The notes under the pieces were generated by a model, which was not told the origin of the DNA, ran no database searches, and saw nothing but the letters and a program-made list of their open reading frames with translations. Shown piece after piece: positions 18,863-28,602 of a stretch of DNA of 64,000 nt. The position numbers and the translations under genes were made by a program. How positions within the stretch are numbered: position 1 is the stretch's first letter; each line of letters starts with the position of its first letter. The stretch comes from Nocardia sp. MH4 (GTDB lineage Bacteria; Actinomycetota; Actinomycetes; Mycobacteriales; Mycobacteriaceae). The stretch lies in assembly GCF_019266065.1 (NCBI RefSeq), contig NZ_LPNR01000110.1, positions 1 to 64,000 of the forward strand. The letters run 5' to 3'.

Positions 18863-19290
18863 ACACCAACGGCACCCCCGCCAGCATGAACGAACGGCTC
18901 ACCGGGATGGTCAAGTCGCTGCGCGCCGAAGTTCCCGACTGCGTCGCCGCGGGCGTCATCGACATGTCGACCGGCATGCTGTTGTCGGTGGAGACCGTCG
19001 ACAACCATCCGCCGGAGGTGCTGGATTTGCTCGCGGCCGCCACCCTCGACCTGTTCCAGGGCCGCAATGTGGTGATGATCGAGGACATCTGGAAGGAACG
19101 GCGCGGCATCCGCAGCGACGACCACTACTTCCAGGAGATCCTGGTCAATTCCAACAACCTCACCCACCTGTTCCTGCGCGCGGAGAGCCGCGACGATCTG
19201 GTGGTCGTGGTGGTGTGCCGCAAGACGGTCAATGTGGGCATGCTGTTCGCCCAGTCACGCCGGGTGCTCAAGGACACCGGCAGGCTCTGA
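18859..19290 (+). CDS. Roadblock/LC7-like small protein
   Basis: 143 residues with an alternating helix/strand pattern like Roadblock/MglB proteins, which form dimers that serve small GTPases: helix LTGMVKSLRAEVPDCV, strand AAGVIDMSTGMLLSVE, a long helix PEVLDLLAAATLDLFQG, and paired strands near HLFLRAE and DLVVVVVCRK. It is translationally coupled to the DUF4388-like gene by ATGA. No GTPase gene is adjacent, unlike the four-gene conservons of Streptomyces. Ends 2 bp from the convergent WYL regulator, with no hairpin between. Confidence 0.65.
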   Translation: MNTNGTPASMNERLTGMVKSLRAEVPDCVAAGVIDMSTGMLLSVETVDNHPPEVLDLLAAATLDLFQGRNVVMIEDIWKERRGIRSDDHYFQEILVNSNNLTHLFLRAESRDDLVVVVVCRKTVNVGMLFAQSRRVLKDTGRL

Positions 19291-19292
19291 GG

Positions 19293-20255
19293 TCATTCGG
19301 CGAGCGCATCCGCGAGCCGGGACCCGCAGGCGCGCAGGTGTGCTCGCAGCTCCGGGGAGCCGTGCACCCGGAACGGGAAGCCGAGGGCGACGAGTTGCGC
19401 GGCGAGCCATCGCGGGTCGTCGTCGCGGGTTTCGGTGAGCCGGCACCTGGCATCGCCGTCGGCCACGATGCTGTCCGGCGCCGCACCGAGCCTGCCCGCC
19501 ACCCGGTGCGCCGGCGCCTCGAACGTCACGTCCACCGTGTATCGCGGTGTGGCCCAGTCGGTTCGGCGCCCCGCGACGTACTCCGCGGCATCGGCGGCGG
19601 GGAGTTCCCTGACGACGATGCGGGCGCCGGTCGGTCGCGGCTGCTCGACGCGGTCGGCGCGGAAGCTGCGCCAGGCGTCGCGCTCGAGGTCGTAGGCGAC
19701 CAGATACCACCGACGGCCCGCCGCCGCGATGCCGATCGGCTCGACGTGTCGCCGCGACTCGGCGCCCGCGGCGTCCCGATAGCGCAGGCGCACCCGTTCC
19801 CGGTTGCTCACCGCGGCGGCGAGGACGGTGAGAACCTCCGGATCGACCGTGGGGCCCGCGCCCGCGGAGACCGTCACCGCCGCGCCGACCACCCGCACCC
19901 GCCTGCGGAGCCTGGTGGGCAATACCTGTTCGAGTTTGGTGAGCGCGCGCACCGCCGCGTCCTCGATCCCGGCGACGGCCTGCCCGGCCGCGACCCGCAG
20001 GCCGACCGCGACGGCCACCGCCTCGTCCTCGTCGAGCACCAGCGGCGGCAGCGCCGAACCGGCGGTGAGGCGGTAGCCGCCGGTCGCCCCGAGCGCCGCC
20101 ACGACGGGATAGCCCAGCTCGCGCAGCCGGTCGACATCACGGCGGACCGTGCGGTCGGTGACACCGAGCCGGTCGGCGAGTTCGCTGCCCGGCCACTCGC
20201 GTGGCATCTGCAGCAGGGAGAGCAAACGGAGCAGCCGGGCGGCGGTATCGGTCAT
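19293..20255 (-). CDS. WYL-domain (YafY-type) transcriptional regulator
   Basis: 320 residues from ATG 20255. An N-terminal winged helix-turn-helix (LADRLGVTDRTVRRDVDRLRELG) is followed by a WYL domain from about residue 135 (RVRLRYRDAAG, GRRWYLVAYDLERDAWRSFRADRV) and a C-terminal WCX segment. WYL domains bind nucleic acids or small ligands. It is divergent from the epoxide hydrolase gene, with a perfect palindrome between them that is the obvious operator. I preferred the second ATG because the first would put the coding region inside that palindrome. Confidence 0.9.
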   Translation of the reverse strand: MTDTAARLLRLLSLLQMPREWPGSELADRLGVTDRTVRRDVDRLRELGYPVVAALGATGGYRLTAGSALPPLVLDEDEAVAVAVGLRVAAGQAVAGIEDAAVRALTKLEQVLPTRLRRRVRVVGAAVTVSAGAGPTVDPEVLTVLAAAVSNRERVRLRYRDAAGAESRRHVEPIGIAAAGRRWYLVAYDLERDAWRSFRADRVEQPRPTGARIVVRELPAADAAEYVAGRRTDWATPRYTVDVTFEAPAHRVAGRLGAAPDSIVADGDARCRLTETRDDDPRWLAAQLVALGFPFRVHGSPELRAHLRACGSRLADALAE

Positions 20256-20273
20256 GGCCGATATTCTGCCGCG

Positions 20274-20300
20274 CATCTAGGACCGAAATTGTCCTAGATG
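20274..20300. promoter_or_regulatory. Perfect 10-bp palindromic operator (WYL regulator/epoxide hydrolase)
   Basis: CATCTAGGAC and GTCCTAGATG are separated by 7 bp (CGAAATT). The site lies 18 bp from the regulator start and 38 bp from the hydrolase start, so one bound protein could control both genes. Confidence 0.7.
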
Positions 20301-20338
20301 ACTCCTAGCGTGGTGTGCACACCGACCGAGGAGTGCAG

Positions 20339-21475
20339 ATGACGACCATTCGTCCCTTCCGTATCGACATCCCGCAGACCGATCTCGACGACCTGCGCGA
20401 GCGCCTGCGCCGGGCACGCTGGGCCGCGCCGCTGCCGGGAGCGGGCTGGGACCGCGGCGCGCCGACCGACTACCTGCGCGACCTGGCGCGGTACTGGGCC
20501 GAGGATTTCGATTGGCGCGCACAGGAATCCGCGCTCAACGAGTTCCCGCAGTTCGTCACCGAGATCGACGGCCTCGACGTGCACTTCCTGCACGTGCGCT
20601 CCCCCGAGCCGGACGCGGTGCCGCTGGTACTCACCCACGGCTGGCCGAACTCGTTCGTCGAGTTCACCCGCACCATCGGCCCGCTGACCGATCCGCGGGC
20701 CCACGGGCTCGACCCGGCCCCGGCCTTCCACGTCGTGGTGCCGTCGATCCCCGGCTTCGCGTTCTCGGCGGCGCCGCGTGAGACGGGCATGAGCGCGGCC
20801 CGGGTGGCCCGGATGTGGACCACGCTGATGGACCGGCTGGGCTACGACCGCTACGGCACCCAGGGTGGTGACCTCGGCGCCTACATCGCCCCGGAGATGG
20901 CGCTCGCCGCGCCCGAGCACGTCATCGGCGTGCATCTCGACGGCGGGATCGGGATGCCGACCGCGGCCGACGTGCCGACGATGTCGGACGAGGACCTGCG
21001 GCAGTGGGAGGAGATGCAGCAGTGGATGACCGGCGGCGTCGACCACCACACCCTGCTGCGGGCCGCGCCGCAGACCTTCGCGCTCGGCTGGAACGACTCC
21101 CCGGTGGCGATGCTGGCCTGGCTGATGCAGAAGTTCCAGGAGTTCACCCCGATGGCCGACCTCGCCGAGGACGTCATCGACCGCGACCATCTGCTCACCA
21201 ACGCCGCGATCTACTGGTTCACCCAGACCACCGGCACCTCCTCGTGGCCGATGTACGACGGTCTGCGCGACGGTGGCTTCGGTTGGCCCCCCGGCCAGAA
21301 TCTGGTCCCGACCGGTGTCTACGGCGGCGGTTCACCGCTGATGCGCAAGCTCGCCGACCGCGACCACAAGATCACCCACTGGCCCTCGGGCAACCCGGGC
21401 AACCACTTCGTCGCCATGGAAGAACCCCGGGCCCACGCCAGCGACATCCGCACCTTCTTCGCCGACCTGCGCTGA
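20339..21475 (+). CDS. Epoxide hydrolase (microsomal type, alpha/beta fold)
   Basis: 378 residues. The N-terminal EHN lid segment (FRIDIPQTDLDDLRERLRRARW) and the alpha/beta-hydrolase core identify a microsomal-type epoxide hydrolase that opens epoxides to diols. Catalytic features: oxyanion motif HGWPNSF near 105, nucleophile Asp in GGDLGAY near 180, lid tyrosines, and the base His in GNHFVAMEEP near the end. ATG 20339 has GAGGAG five bases upstream. Probably controlled by the divergent WYL regulator through the palindrome at 20274-20300. The natural substrate is unknown; detoxification is likely. Confidence 0.9.
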   Translation: MTTIRPFRIDIPQTDLDDLRERLRRARWAAPLPGAGWDRGAPTDYLRDLARYWAEDFDWRAQESALNEFPQFVTEIDGLDVHFLHVRSPEPDAVPLVLTHGWPNSFVEFTRTIGPLTDPRAHGLDPAPAFHVVVPSIPGFAFSAAPRETGMSAARVARMWTTLMDRLGYDRYGTQGGDLGAYIAPEMALAAPEHVIGVHLDGGIGMPTAADVPTMSDEDLRQWEEMQQWMTGGVDHHTLLRAAPQTFALGWNDSPVAMLAWLMQKFQEFTPMADLAEDVIDRDHLLTNAAIYWFTQTTGTSSWPMYDGLRDGGFGWPPGQNLVPTGVYGGGSPLMRKLADRDHKITHWPSGNPGNHFVAMEEPRAHASDIRTFFADLR

Positions 21476-21493
21476 ATCCGGCCGGTGACAGCA

Positions 21494-21526
21494 CACCGGG
21501 CAGGGTGCGCGGCACCCTGCCCGGTG
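21494..21526. terminator. Bidirectional terminator between epoxide hydrolase and VanY-type gene
   Basis: A perfect 15-bp inverted repeat (CACCGGGCAGGGTGC/GCACCCTGCCCGGTG) with a 3-nt loop sits between two convergent genes. Confidence 0.8.
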
Positions 21527-21545
21527 GTTCGTTCGTGGCGTTCGG

Positions 21546-22064
21546 CTATCGCATGCCGGCATCGGGCACGCGGGGCGGGCACGGGGTGCCCGGAGCGGTG
21601 ACCAGCTCGAAGTGCCACCACTCGTTGTCGAAGGTCCGGCACAGGCCCCAGCGGTTGCCATTGGTTTCCAGCCATTGGGCGCCGACCTGGGGGCCGACGT
21701 CGACGGCGTGGCCGGAGACATGGGTGGACTCCGCCGGGGGCAGCACCCAGCGGCGGGCCTCGTCAGGGGTGCCGTAGGTGGCGAGGCCGTCCTGCCACAG
21801 CATTTCCTGCTGCTCGGGGGTGCGGTAGCCCGAGGTGATCGACAGCGGGACGCCCTCGGCGTGCGCCTGCTGCTCGGCGAGGGTGTAGGCCAGGGCCAGC
21901 GGCGGGTCGAGGCCCTCGGTGCCCGCGGCGGACTGGAACTGTTCGCGCTGGTCGGTGGCGCCCGGCTGGGCCTCGGCGATGCCGATGCCGACGACGGTCA
22001 CGGCCGCGGCGGCCGTGACCGTCACCAGCATCCGGTCGGCCAGGCGGCCGAGCACAGTAGTCAT
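21546..22064 (-). CDS. Secreted D,D-carboxypeptidase-like protein (VanY family)
   Basis: 172 residues. A signal-like N-terminus (hydrophobic stretch about residues 12-32, ending EAQP) precedes a compact peptidase_M15 domain. The zinc-enzyme motifs are SGYRTPEQQ, STHVSGHAVDVG (first His/Asp ligands) and EWWHFEL (third His ligand). It should trim the D-Ala-D-Ala end of peptidoglycan stem peptides outside the membrane. The ATG at 22064 has TAGACT six bases upstream, another leaderless promoter. Confidence 0.88.
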   Translation of the reverse strand: MTTVLGRLADRMLVTVTAAAAVTVVGIGIAEAQPGATDQREQFQSAAGTEGLDPPLALAYTLAEQQAHAEGVPLSITSGYRTPEQQEMLWQDGLATYGTPDEARRWVLPPAESTHVSGHAVDVGPQVGAQWLETNGNRWGLCRTFDNEWWHFELVTAPGTPCPPRVPDAGMR

Positions 22065-22070
22065 GCCGGA

Positions 22071-22076
22071 AGTCTA
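22071..22076 (-). promoter_or_regulatory. -10 box of leaderless promoter
   Basis: TAGACT ends 6 nt before the ATG at 22064. Confidence 0.45.
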
Positions 22077-22086
22077 TCGACCCGGT

Positions 22087-22126
22087 CCGTGCCCGAGCTG
22101 ACCGCCGTGGGTGGGCTCGGGCACGG
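22087..22126 (-). terminator. Terminator after the lpqS-cysK2-MFS operon
   Basis: A perfect 12-bp stem (CCGTGCCCGAGC/GCTCGGGCACGG) with a 16-nt loop lies 36 bp beyond the MFS stop. Confidence 0.6.
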
Positions 22127-22161
22127 TGCGCGGGGTCGTTCCGGCAGGTCGGGCGACCGAT

Positions 22162-23481
22162 TCAGGGTGTGCGGGTCAGCTCGCCCGAGGTCGCCCGGTC
22201 CGGCCGGATCGGCCAGCGGCCCGGCGCGGCGGTGTAGGCGGGCAGCGCGTCGAGTTGCCGGTGCCGACCGGGTACCGGGCGGATCGCGCGCTGGACCGCG
22301 ACCGCGGTCAGCAGGCCGATCAGCGTCAGACCCACCCACACCAACCGGTCGGCGCCGGCCGCGCGCGCGACGTCGAGGACCGCGCCGGTCCCCAGGTTGC
22401 CCGCGAGGATGGCCACCCCGACGATCGTGTTGTAGAACCCGTAGTGGGTCGCCACCAGCTTGCCCTCGCTCAGCGAGACGACGGTGTCCATCTCGAACGG
22501 GAAGACCGCCGCCGTCCCGACCGCCAGCACCGCGGCGGACAGCAGCAGCGCCGCGGCCGCGGCCACCGTCCCGAACGACTCCGCGCCGGGGATCAGCGCG
22601 AGCGGGACGAACGCCGCGGCCAGCACGCCGACACCGAGGACCAGACCACGCCCGATCCCCCACCGCGCTCGCAACCACGCGGTGATCCGCACCTGGCCGG
22701 CGACGGCGACCACGCCGGACACCACGAACACCAGCGCGGTCAGTTCCTGCCCGCCCGCGCCCGAAATGGTGCCCGCGTGCAGCGGCAGCGCCAGATACAC
22801 CTGGAACGACAGCACATACGTGCCGCCCATGGCCACCGCGAACGCCACGAACCGCCGGTGACCGGCGATCGCGCGCCAGTCGGTCCACACCGACGTCGCG
22901 GTGGTCGCGCCGCTGCGCTGCGGCAGCGCGCACAGCTGTGCCACCGAGAGCACCGCGAACACGGCGGCCGCCGCCGCGGCGGTCCACCGGAAGTCCACCC
23001 CGAGCAGGGCGATCCCGACGAGGGGACCCGCCAGGATGCCTGCCTGATAGAACACGTTGAACACCGCGAACGCCTCGACCCGCCGCTCGCCTGCCTCGGC
23101 GGCCAGATAGGCGCGCACCGCCGGATTGAACAGCGCACCCGCGAATCCCGTCGCGGCGGAGGCGATCAGCAGCATCGGCAGCGAGGTGGCGAAGATCAAC
23201 GCGGCGAATCCCGCGGTGCGCAAGACACATCCGGCGACGATGAGCGGTTTGTAGCCGAGACGGTCGGCCAGGGTGCCGCCGATCAGGAACATGCCCTGCT
23301 GGGAGAAGTTCCGGACGCCGAGCACGAGTCCGACCGCCCACGCGGCCAGGCCGAGCGGGCCGGACAGGTACCCGGCCAGGTACGGCATCAGCATGTAGAA
23401 GCCGAGGTTGATGCCGAACTGGTTGATCATGAGCAGCCGGGCGGGGGTATCGAACCCGGCGAAGATCCGCAGGGTCCTCAT
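22162..23481 (-). CDS. MFS transporter, partner of CysK2-like enzyme
   Basis: 439 residues with 12 predicted membrane segments, a typical major-facilitator exporter. The A-motif-like loop after TM2 (GGTLADRLGYKP) is present. The ATG at 23481 overlaps the cysK2-like stop as ATGA. The order lpqS-like, cysK2-like, MFS is that of Rv0847-Rv0848-Rv0849 of M. tuberculosis, where lpqS belongs to a copper-responsive regulon. It may export the product of the PLP enzyme, but this is inference. Confidence 0.88.
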   Translation of the reverse strand: MRTLRIFAGFDTPARLLMINQFGINLGFYMLMPYLAGYLSGPLGLAAWAVGLVLGVRNFSQQGMFLIGGTLADRLGYKPLIVAGCVLRTAGFAALIFATSLPMLLIASAATGFAGALFNPAVRAYLAAEAGERRVEAFAVFNVFYQAGILAGPLVGIALLGVDFRWTAAAAAAVFAVLSVAQLCALPQRSGATTATSVWTDWRAIAGHRRFVAFAVAMGGTYVLSFQVYLALPLHAGTISGAGGQELTALVFVVSGVVAVAGQVRITAWLRARWGIGRGLVLGVGVLAAAFVPLALIPGAESFGTVAAAAALLLSAAVLAVGTAAVFPFEMDTVVSLSEGKLVATHYGFYNTIVGVAILAGNLGTGAVLDVARAAGADRLVWVGLTLIGLLTAVAVQRAIRPVPGRHRQLDALPAYTAAPGRWPIRPDRATSGELTRTP

Positions 23482-24578
23482 GCGCGCACCGGGCCCGTCT
23501 CGGCGAGCGCGCCGGGATCGAGCACCGTCGTGCAGCGCGTCCAGGATTCGACCACGCGCTCGGCCGGGTGATCGATCGTGTCGGGGTCGGTGGCGGGCGG
23601 ACCCGCGAGCAAGCCGTGCGTACGGCAGTAGCCGTCGTTGTAGATCGTGTCGAAGTAGCGGTGCGGGCCGTCGGGGAAGACGGCGACGATCCTGGTCTCC
23701 GCGTCGGCCGTCCGGGCCGCCCAGCCCGCGACCAGGGCGACCGCGCCGACGCTCCACCCGCCGGTGGCGTAGTGCGTCGCGGCCAGTGTCCGGCAGGCCC
23801 AGACCGCTTCCGCCGGTGCGACCCAATGGATTTCGTCGAAGGCGCGATAGTCGACATTGGCCGGGTGGATGTTGGAGCCGAGTCCGCGCATCAACCGTGG
23901 CCCCGCGGGCTGGCCGAAGATCGCGGAGGCCACCGTGTCGACGCCGATCAGGCGCAGATCAGGGAACCGGCGGCGCAGTTCCCTGGCGACACCGGCGGAA
24001 TGGCCGCCCGTGCCGACCGCGCAGACCAGCACGTCGACGCGCCCGACCTGGTCGATCAGCTCGTGCGCGAGCCCGGCGTAGCCGTCGGCGGCGTCGGGAT
24101 TGCCGTACTGGTCCGGGCACCACGCGGTCGGCTCGGCGGCGACCAGTTCGGCGACCCGGTCCCGGCGCGCCTGCTGCCAGCCGCCGGTGGGATGGGCTCG
24201 CTCGACCAGGTCGACCCGGGCACCGAAGGCGGCGAGCATCCGCGCGACGATCGGTTCCAGTCCGGGATCGGTGACCACGGTGACCGGATGAGCGTGCACC
24301 AGTCCGGCCAGGGCGAGCCCGAGTCCGAGGGTGCCGCTGCTGGATTCGACGATCCGCGCGCCGGGGGCGAGGTCGCCGCGGTGTTCGGCCCTGCGCACCA
24401 TGTGCAGAGCGGGGCGGTCCTTCATCCCGCCGGGGTTGAATCCTTCCAGCTTGGCCCAGAACCCGCGGTCGGCGGTGGCCAGCGGCGCTCCCACCCACAT
24501 CACCGGGGTATTGCCGACGAGTCCCTGGGGACGCTCGGCGATCGCGGCGGCGGTCCGGTCGAGCACGTATTCCTGCAT
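23478..24578 (-). CDS. cysK2: PLP-dependent cysteine synthase-family enzyme (CysK2-like)
   Basis: 366 residues of PLP fold type II. The Schiff-base Lys is Lys53 in NPGGMKDRPA; the substrate-binding loop is ESSSGTLG, and the phosphate-binding loop is GTGGHSAG. Relatives make cysteine-type products from O-acetyl or O-phosphoserine; M. tuberculosis CysK2 is an S-sulfocysteine synthase. The ATG at 24578 has AGGAAG eight bases upstream. It lies between an LpqS-like gene and an MFS gene, as in mycobacteria, which is the main reason for the symbol. The precise substrate cannot be read from the sequence. Confidence 0.82.
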   Translation of the reverse strand: MQEYVLDRTAAAIAERPQGLVGNTPVMWVGAPLATADRGFWAKLEGFNPGGMKDRPALHMVRRAEHRGDLAPGARIVESSSGTLGLGLALAGLVHAHPVTVVTDPGLEPIVARMLAAFGARVDLVERAHPTGGWQQARRDRVAELVAAEPTAWCPDQYGNPDAADGYAGLAHELIDQVGRVDVLVCAVGTGGHSAGVARELRRRFPDLRLIGVDTVASAIFGQPAGPRLMRGLGSNIHPANVDYRAFDEIHWVAPAEAVWACRTLAATHYATGGWSVGAVALVAGWAARTADAETRIVAVFPDGPHRYFDTIYNDGYCRTHGLLAGPPATDPDTIDHPAERVVESWTRCTTVLDPGALAETGPVRA

Positions 24579-24678
24579 GTCTGTCGCTTCCTGTGTCGGC
24601 CGCCGGGCACGGCGGCGCGGACGAGAACGGGCACGCGAACACCGGCCCGCCATGGGTGACGGGCCTGGCGCTGACCGA

Positions 24679-25080
24679 TCAGCGTCGACAGATGCAGAAC
24701 TGGGTGAGGATGTCGCGGCCCTGGCGGTACCGCAGTGATGAGCGAGGCGGGGCGCGCGGGGCCGCGGCCGGATGCCCGAGGCTCGCGAGGAGCACGATCA
24801 CCAGCGCCCCGAGCAGGCCGAGCAGGGGCAGCACGAGCCCGGTATCGGGCGCCACGGTACCGACGAGGCAGTGGTCGGGCAGTGGATGATCGGGAACGGC
24901 GAGCCCGGCCCCGTCGGCGACGGCCGCGACCACGCCGAGCGCCGCCTCCGGGGCGTGGTGGTTGTCGTGGTGCACCGTGGTGCAGTCGATCACGAGCGCG
25001 CACACGGCGGCCACGACAATGACGAACGCGCACAGCGCGCCAGTCCGGCGCGACGAGGGACGGCCAGTCCGATGACCCAC
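24679..25080 (-). CDS. lpqS: LpqS-like membrane/lipoprotein of the copper-response family
   Basis: 133 residues. Two hydrophobic segments (about 14-32 and 75-97) flank a His/Asp-rich loop (TTVHHDNHHAPEA, later HPLPDHC), suitable for metal binding outside the membrane. The C-terminus RQGRDILTQFCICRR closely resembles the C-terminal signature of mycobacterial LpqS. GTG start with AAGGAGG upstream. It heads the operon with cysK2 and MFS genes. I did not find the RicR/CsoR-type box that controls lpqS in mycobacteria. Confidence 0.75.
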   Translation of the reverse strand: MGHRTGRPSSRRTGALCAFVIVVAAVCALVIDCTTVHHDNHHAPEAALGVVAAVADGAGLAVPDHPLPDHCLVGTVAPDTGLVLPLLGLLGALVIVLLASLGHPAAAPRAPPRSSLRYRQGRDILTQFCICRR

Positions 25081-25106
25081 CGTGCCTCCTTCGCCGCTCG
25101 TCGCCG

Positions 25107-25147
25107 GTGCCTACGCCGACCAAGCTACTACGTCATTGCGTAGGCAC
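25107..25147. promoter_or_regulatory. Inverted repeats upstream of lpqS-like gene
   Basis: GTGCCTACG and CGTAGGCAC form a perfect 9-bp dyad with 23 bp between. Inside it, CTACG (25128-25132) pairs with the same right arm at a 6-bp spacing. One of these is a likely operator for the lpqS operon; the regulator is unknown. Confidence 0.45.
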
Positions 25148-25156
25148 AGGTCAGCG

Positions 25157-26566
25157 TCATGGGGACGGGCGATCCGGGCGCGGTGGCGGCTGATTTCCCC
25201 TCTGCCACCGGACGATCGCGCGGCCGGTCTCGGTGGCCGGCGGCTCACCGTAGAGCCATTCGCGGGCCAGCCGATGCCAGTTGGCGCTGACCCGCAACTG
25301 GCCGAGGGTGGCGAAGGTGAACAGGTCGGCACGCCGCGAGAAGACGTGCTCGGGCGGGAGCAGTTGCCTGCGCATGCCTTGGAACTCGACCGAACGCGGG
25401 TCGACGGCGAGCAGCACGGCGCTGGTGGCCAATTCGGGAGTGATGGTGACCTCTTCGTCGAGCAGATGCCACCCGCAGGCCGCCCACACGTACGCCAGGC
25501 ACTCCTCGACGGTGACGCCGGCGTCCGGGTCGATGATGCCGCGCCCGACCCAGGCCGCGTACAGGTCCTCGGGCCGGTCCTCGGCGGCGGCCCGCAGGCA
25601 GGAGCGCTCGAAATCGACGTGCTCGGGGTCCATCCGGTTGTAGAGCCCGAAGTCGACGAAGGCGAGTTTGCCGTCCTCGGCGAGCAACACATTGCCCGGA
25701 TGCGGATCGCCGCAGAATTCGTTGTCGGCGAACAGGGTGCCGAGATAGAAGCGGTAGATCAGTTCGCCGTAATGGTCCCGGTCCGCATCGGGCAGCGTCT
25801 GCAGGTGCGAGAAGCCATGCCCCGTGACGTATTCGGTCACCAGCACATTGTGCGAGCAGTGTTCCTCGATCGCGTCGGGCACGGTGATGAAGGGATGTCC
25901 CCGGTAGCGCTGGGCGACCCGGTGCTGGGTCCGCGCCTCCCGCAGATAGTCCAGCTCGCTGCGCAGGTTGGCGGCGATCTCTTCCAGCACCCCGGTGTCG
26001 GCCATGCTCGGGAGCACGGATCTGGCCATCTTGCTGAGGAATTCGAGGTTGCCGATATCGGCGTGCACGGCCCGTTCCACGCCGGGATATTTCACTTTCA
26101 CCGCCACCGCGCGGCCGTCGCGCAGGGTCGCCCGGTGCACCTGACCGATCGAGGCCGCGGCGATGGCGGTCTCGTCGAAGTCGGCGAAGATGCGCGCCAG
26201 CGGGCCGAGGTCGTCCTCGATCACCCGGCGCATGGTAGGGAACGCGACGGCCGGCGCCCGATCCCGCAGCGCCGCGAGCTGACGGGTGAACTGCGCGCGG
26301 TGCGATTCGGGGACGAAATCGAGGTCGAGCACCGACAGCATCTGGCCCAGCTTCATCGCCGAGCCCTTCATGCTGCCGAGCACCGCGACGATCTGCTGCG
26401 CGGTCTTCATCGCCGACCGCTCGGCCAGCACCTGCCTGGCCTCCTCGGTGCGCCCGATCATCGACAGCCGCGTTCCGACCCCGCGCACGGTCTGTTCGGC
26501 CGCCAGCTGCCCCAGCTTCGCCCCGCGCGCGACGCGCCCCGAGGGCGGTATCCCGGTGGCCGCCAT
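25157..26566 (-). CDS. ABC1/UbiB-family atypical kinase
   Basis: 469 residues of the ABC1 (ADCK/UbiB) family. The family-defining KxGQ motif appears as MKLGQMLS near residue 79, followed by AAASIGQVHRA (nucleotide loop), VAVKVKYPGV with the ATP-site Lys, GDPHPGN (catalytic loop) and FVDFG (metal binding). Members act in quinone or lipid homeostasis and may have ATPase rather than protein kinase activity. ATG 26566 was chosen because GGGGGTGG lies just upstream and the extra N-terminal codons look non-coding. Transcribed in the same direction as lpqS but with regulatory sequence in between. Confidence 0.9.
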   Translation of the reverse strand: MAATGIPPSGRVARGAKLGQLAAEQTVRGVGTRLSMIGRTEEARQVLAERSAMKTAQQIVAVLGSMKGSAMKLGQMLSVLDLDFVPESHRAQFTRQLAALRDRAPAVAFPTMRRVIEDDLGPLARIFADFDETAIAAASIGQVHRATLRDGRAVAVKVKYPGVERAVHADIGNLEFLSKMARSVLPSMADTGVLEEIAANLRSELDYLREARTQHRVAQRYRGHPFITVPDAIEEHCSHNVLVTEYVTGHGFSHLQTLPDADRDHYGELIYRFYLGTLFADNEFCGDPHPGNVLLAEDGKLAFVDFGLYNRMDPEHVDFERSCLRAAAEDRPEDLYAAWVGRGIIDPDAGVTVEECLAYVWAACGWHLLDEEVTITPELATSAVLLAVDPRSVEFQGMRRQLLPPEHVFSRRADLFTFATLGQLRVSANWHRLAREWLYGEPPATETGRAIVRWQRGNQPPPRPDRPSP

Positions 26567-26645
26567 TTCCACCCCCGTCGAACCGGTCCAGCGTATGTCG
26601 CGGGTCACACTACACCGGCGGCCTGTGTGCCGGGAACGAACGAAA

Positions 26646-26676
26646 ACCCCGGCTCGCACGGTGGCGAGGCCGGGGT
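26646..26676 (-). terminator. Rho-independent terminator of the fumarase gene
   Basis: ACCCCGGCTCGC pairs with GCGAGGCCGGGGT (one bulge). Read on the minus strand the stem is followed by TTTT, giving a classic intrinsic terminator 29 bp after the fumarase stop. Confidence 0.8.
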
Positions 26677-26704
26677 CTTCGCGGTCGGTGGCCGAGCGGG
26701 ACGG

Positions 26705-28381
<1,677 letters not shown>

Positions 28382-28421
28382 GAATCGCACTCCTCGGGTG
28401 GCTGGTCACAAAGCACTCGGA

Positions 28422-28486
28422 AGCCTATCGACCACCCGCGTCCACCTGCTGGTTAGGCAACCCTATGTGACGTAAGGCAAATGCCT
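28422..28486 (-). promoter_or_regulatory. Fumarase promoter region with two dyads
   Basis: TAGGCT at 28422-28427 is a likely -10. Upstream are TTAGGCAACCCTAT (28453-28466), an imperfect dyad reminiscent of a DtxR/IdeR iron box, and AGGCAAATGCCT (28475-28486), a perfect 5-bp dyad. Confidence 0.35.
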
Positions 28487-28602
28487 GAACCAAGATCGAG
28501 GTTGCACGTTCAACCCAAACGGTGCTACCCATTCACCCGGACGGTGGCGGGGCGTGCACCGTTCCAATCCGAAGCTTGCACCGGAGAATCTGGAGCTCGA
28601 TC

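Noticed and set aside
25081..25156. RicR/CsoR-type copper box upstream of lpqS
   Set aside because: The dyads present do not match the known motif.
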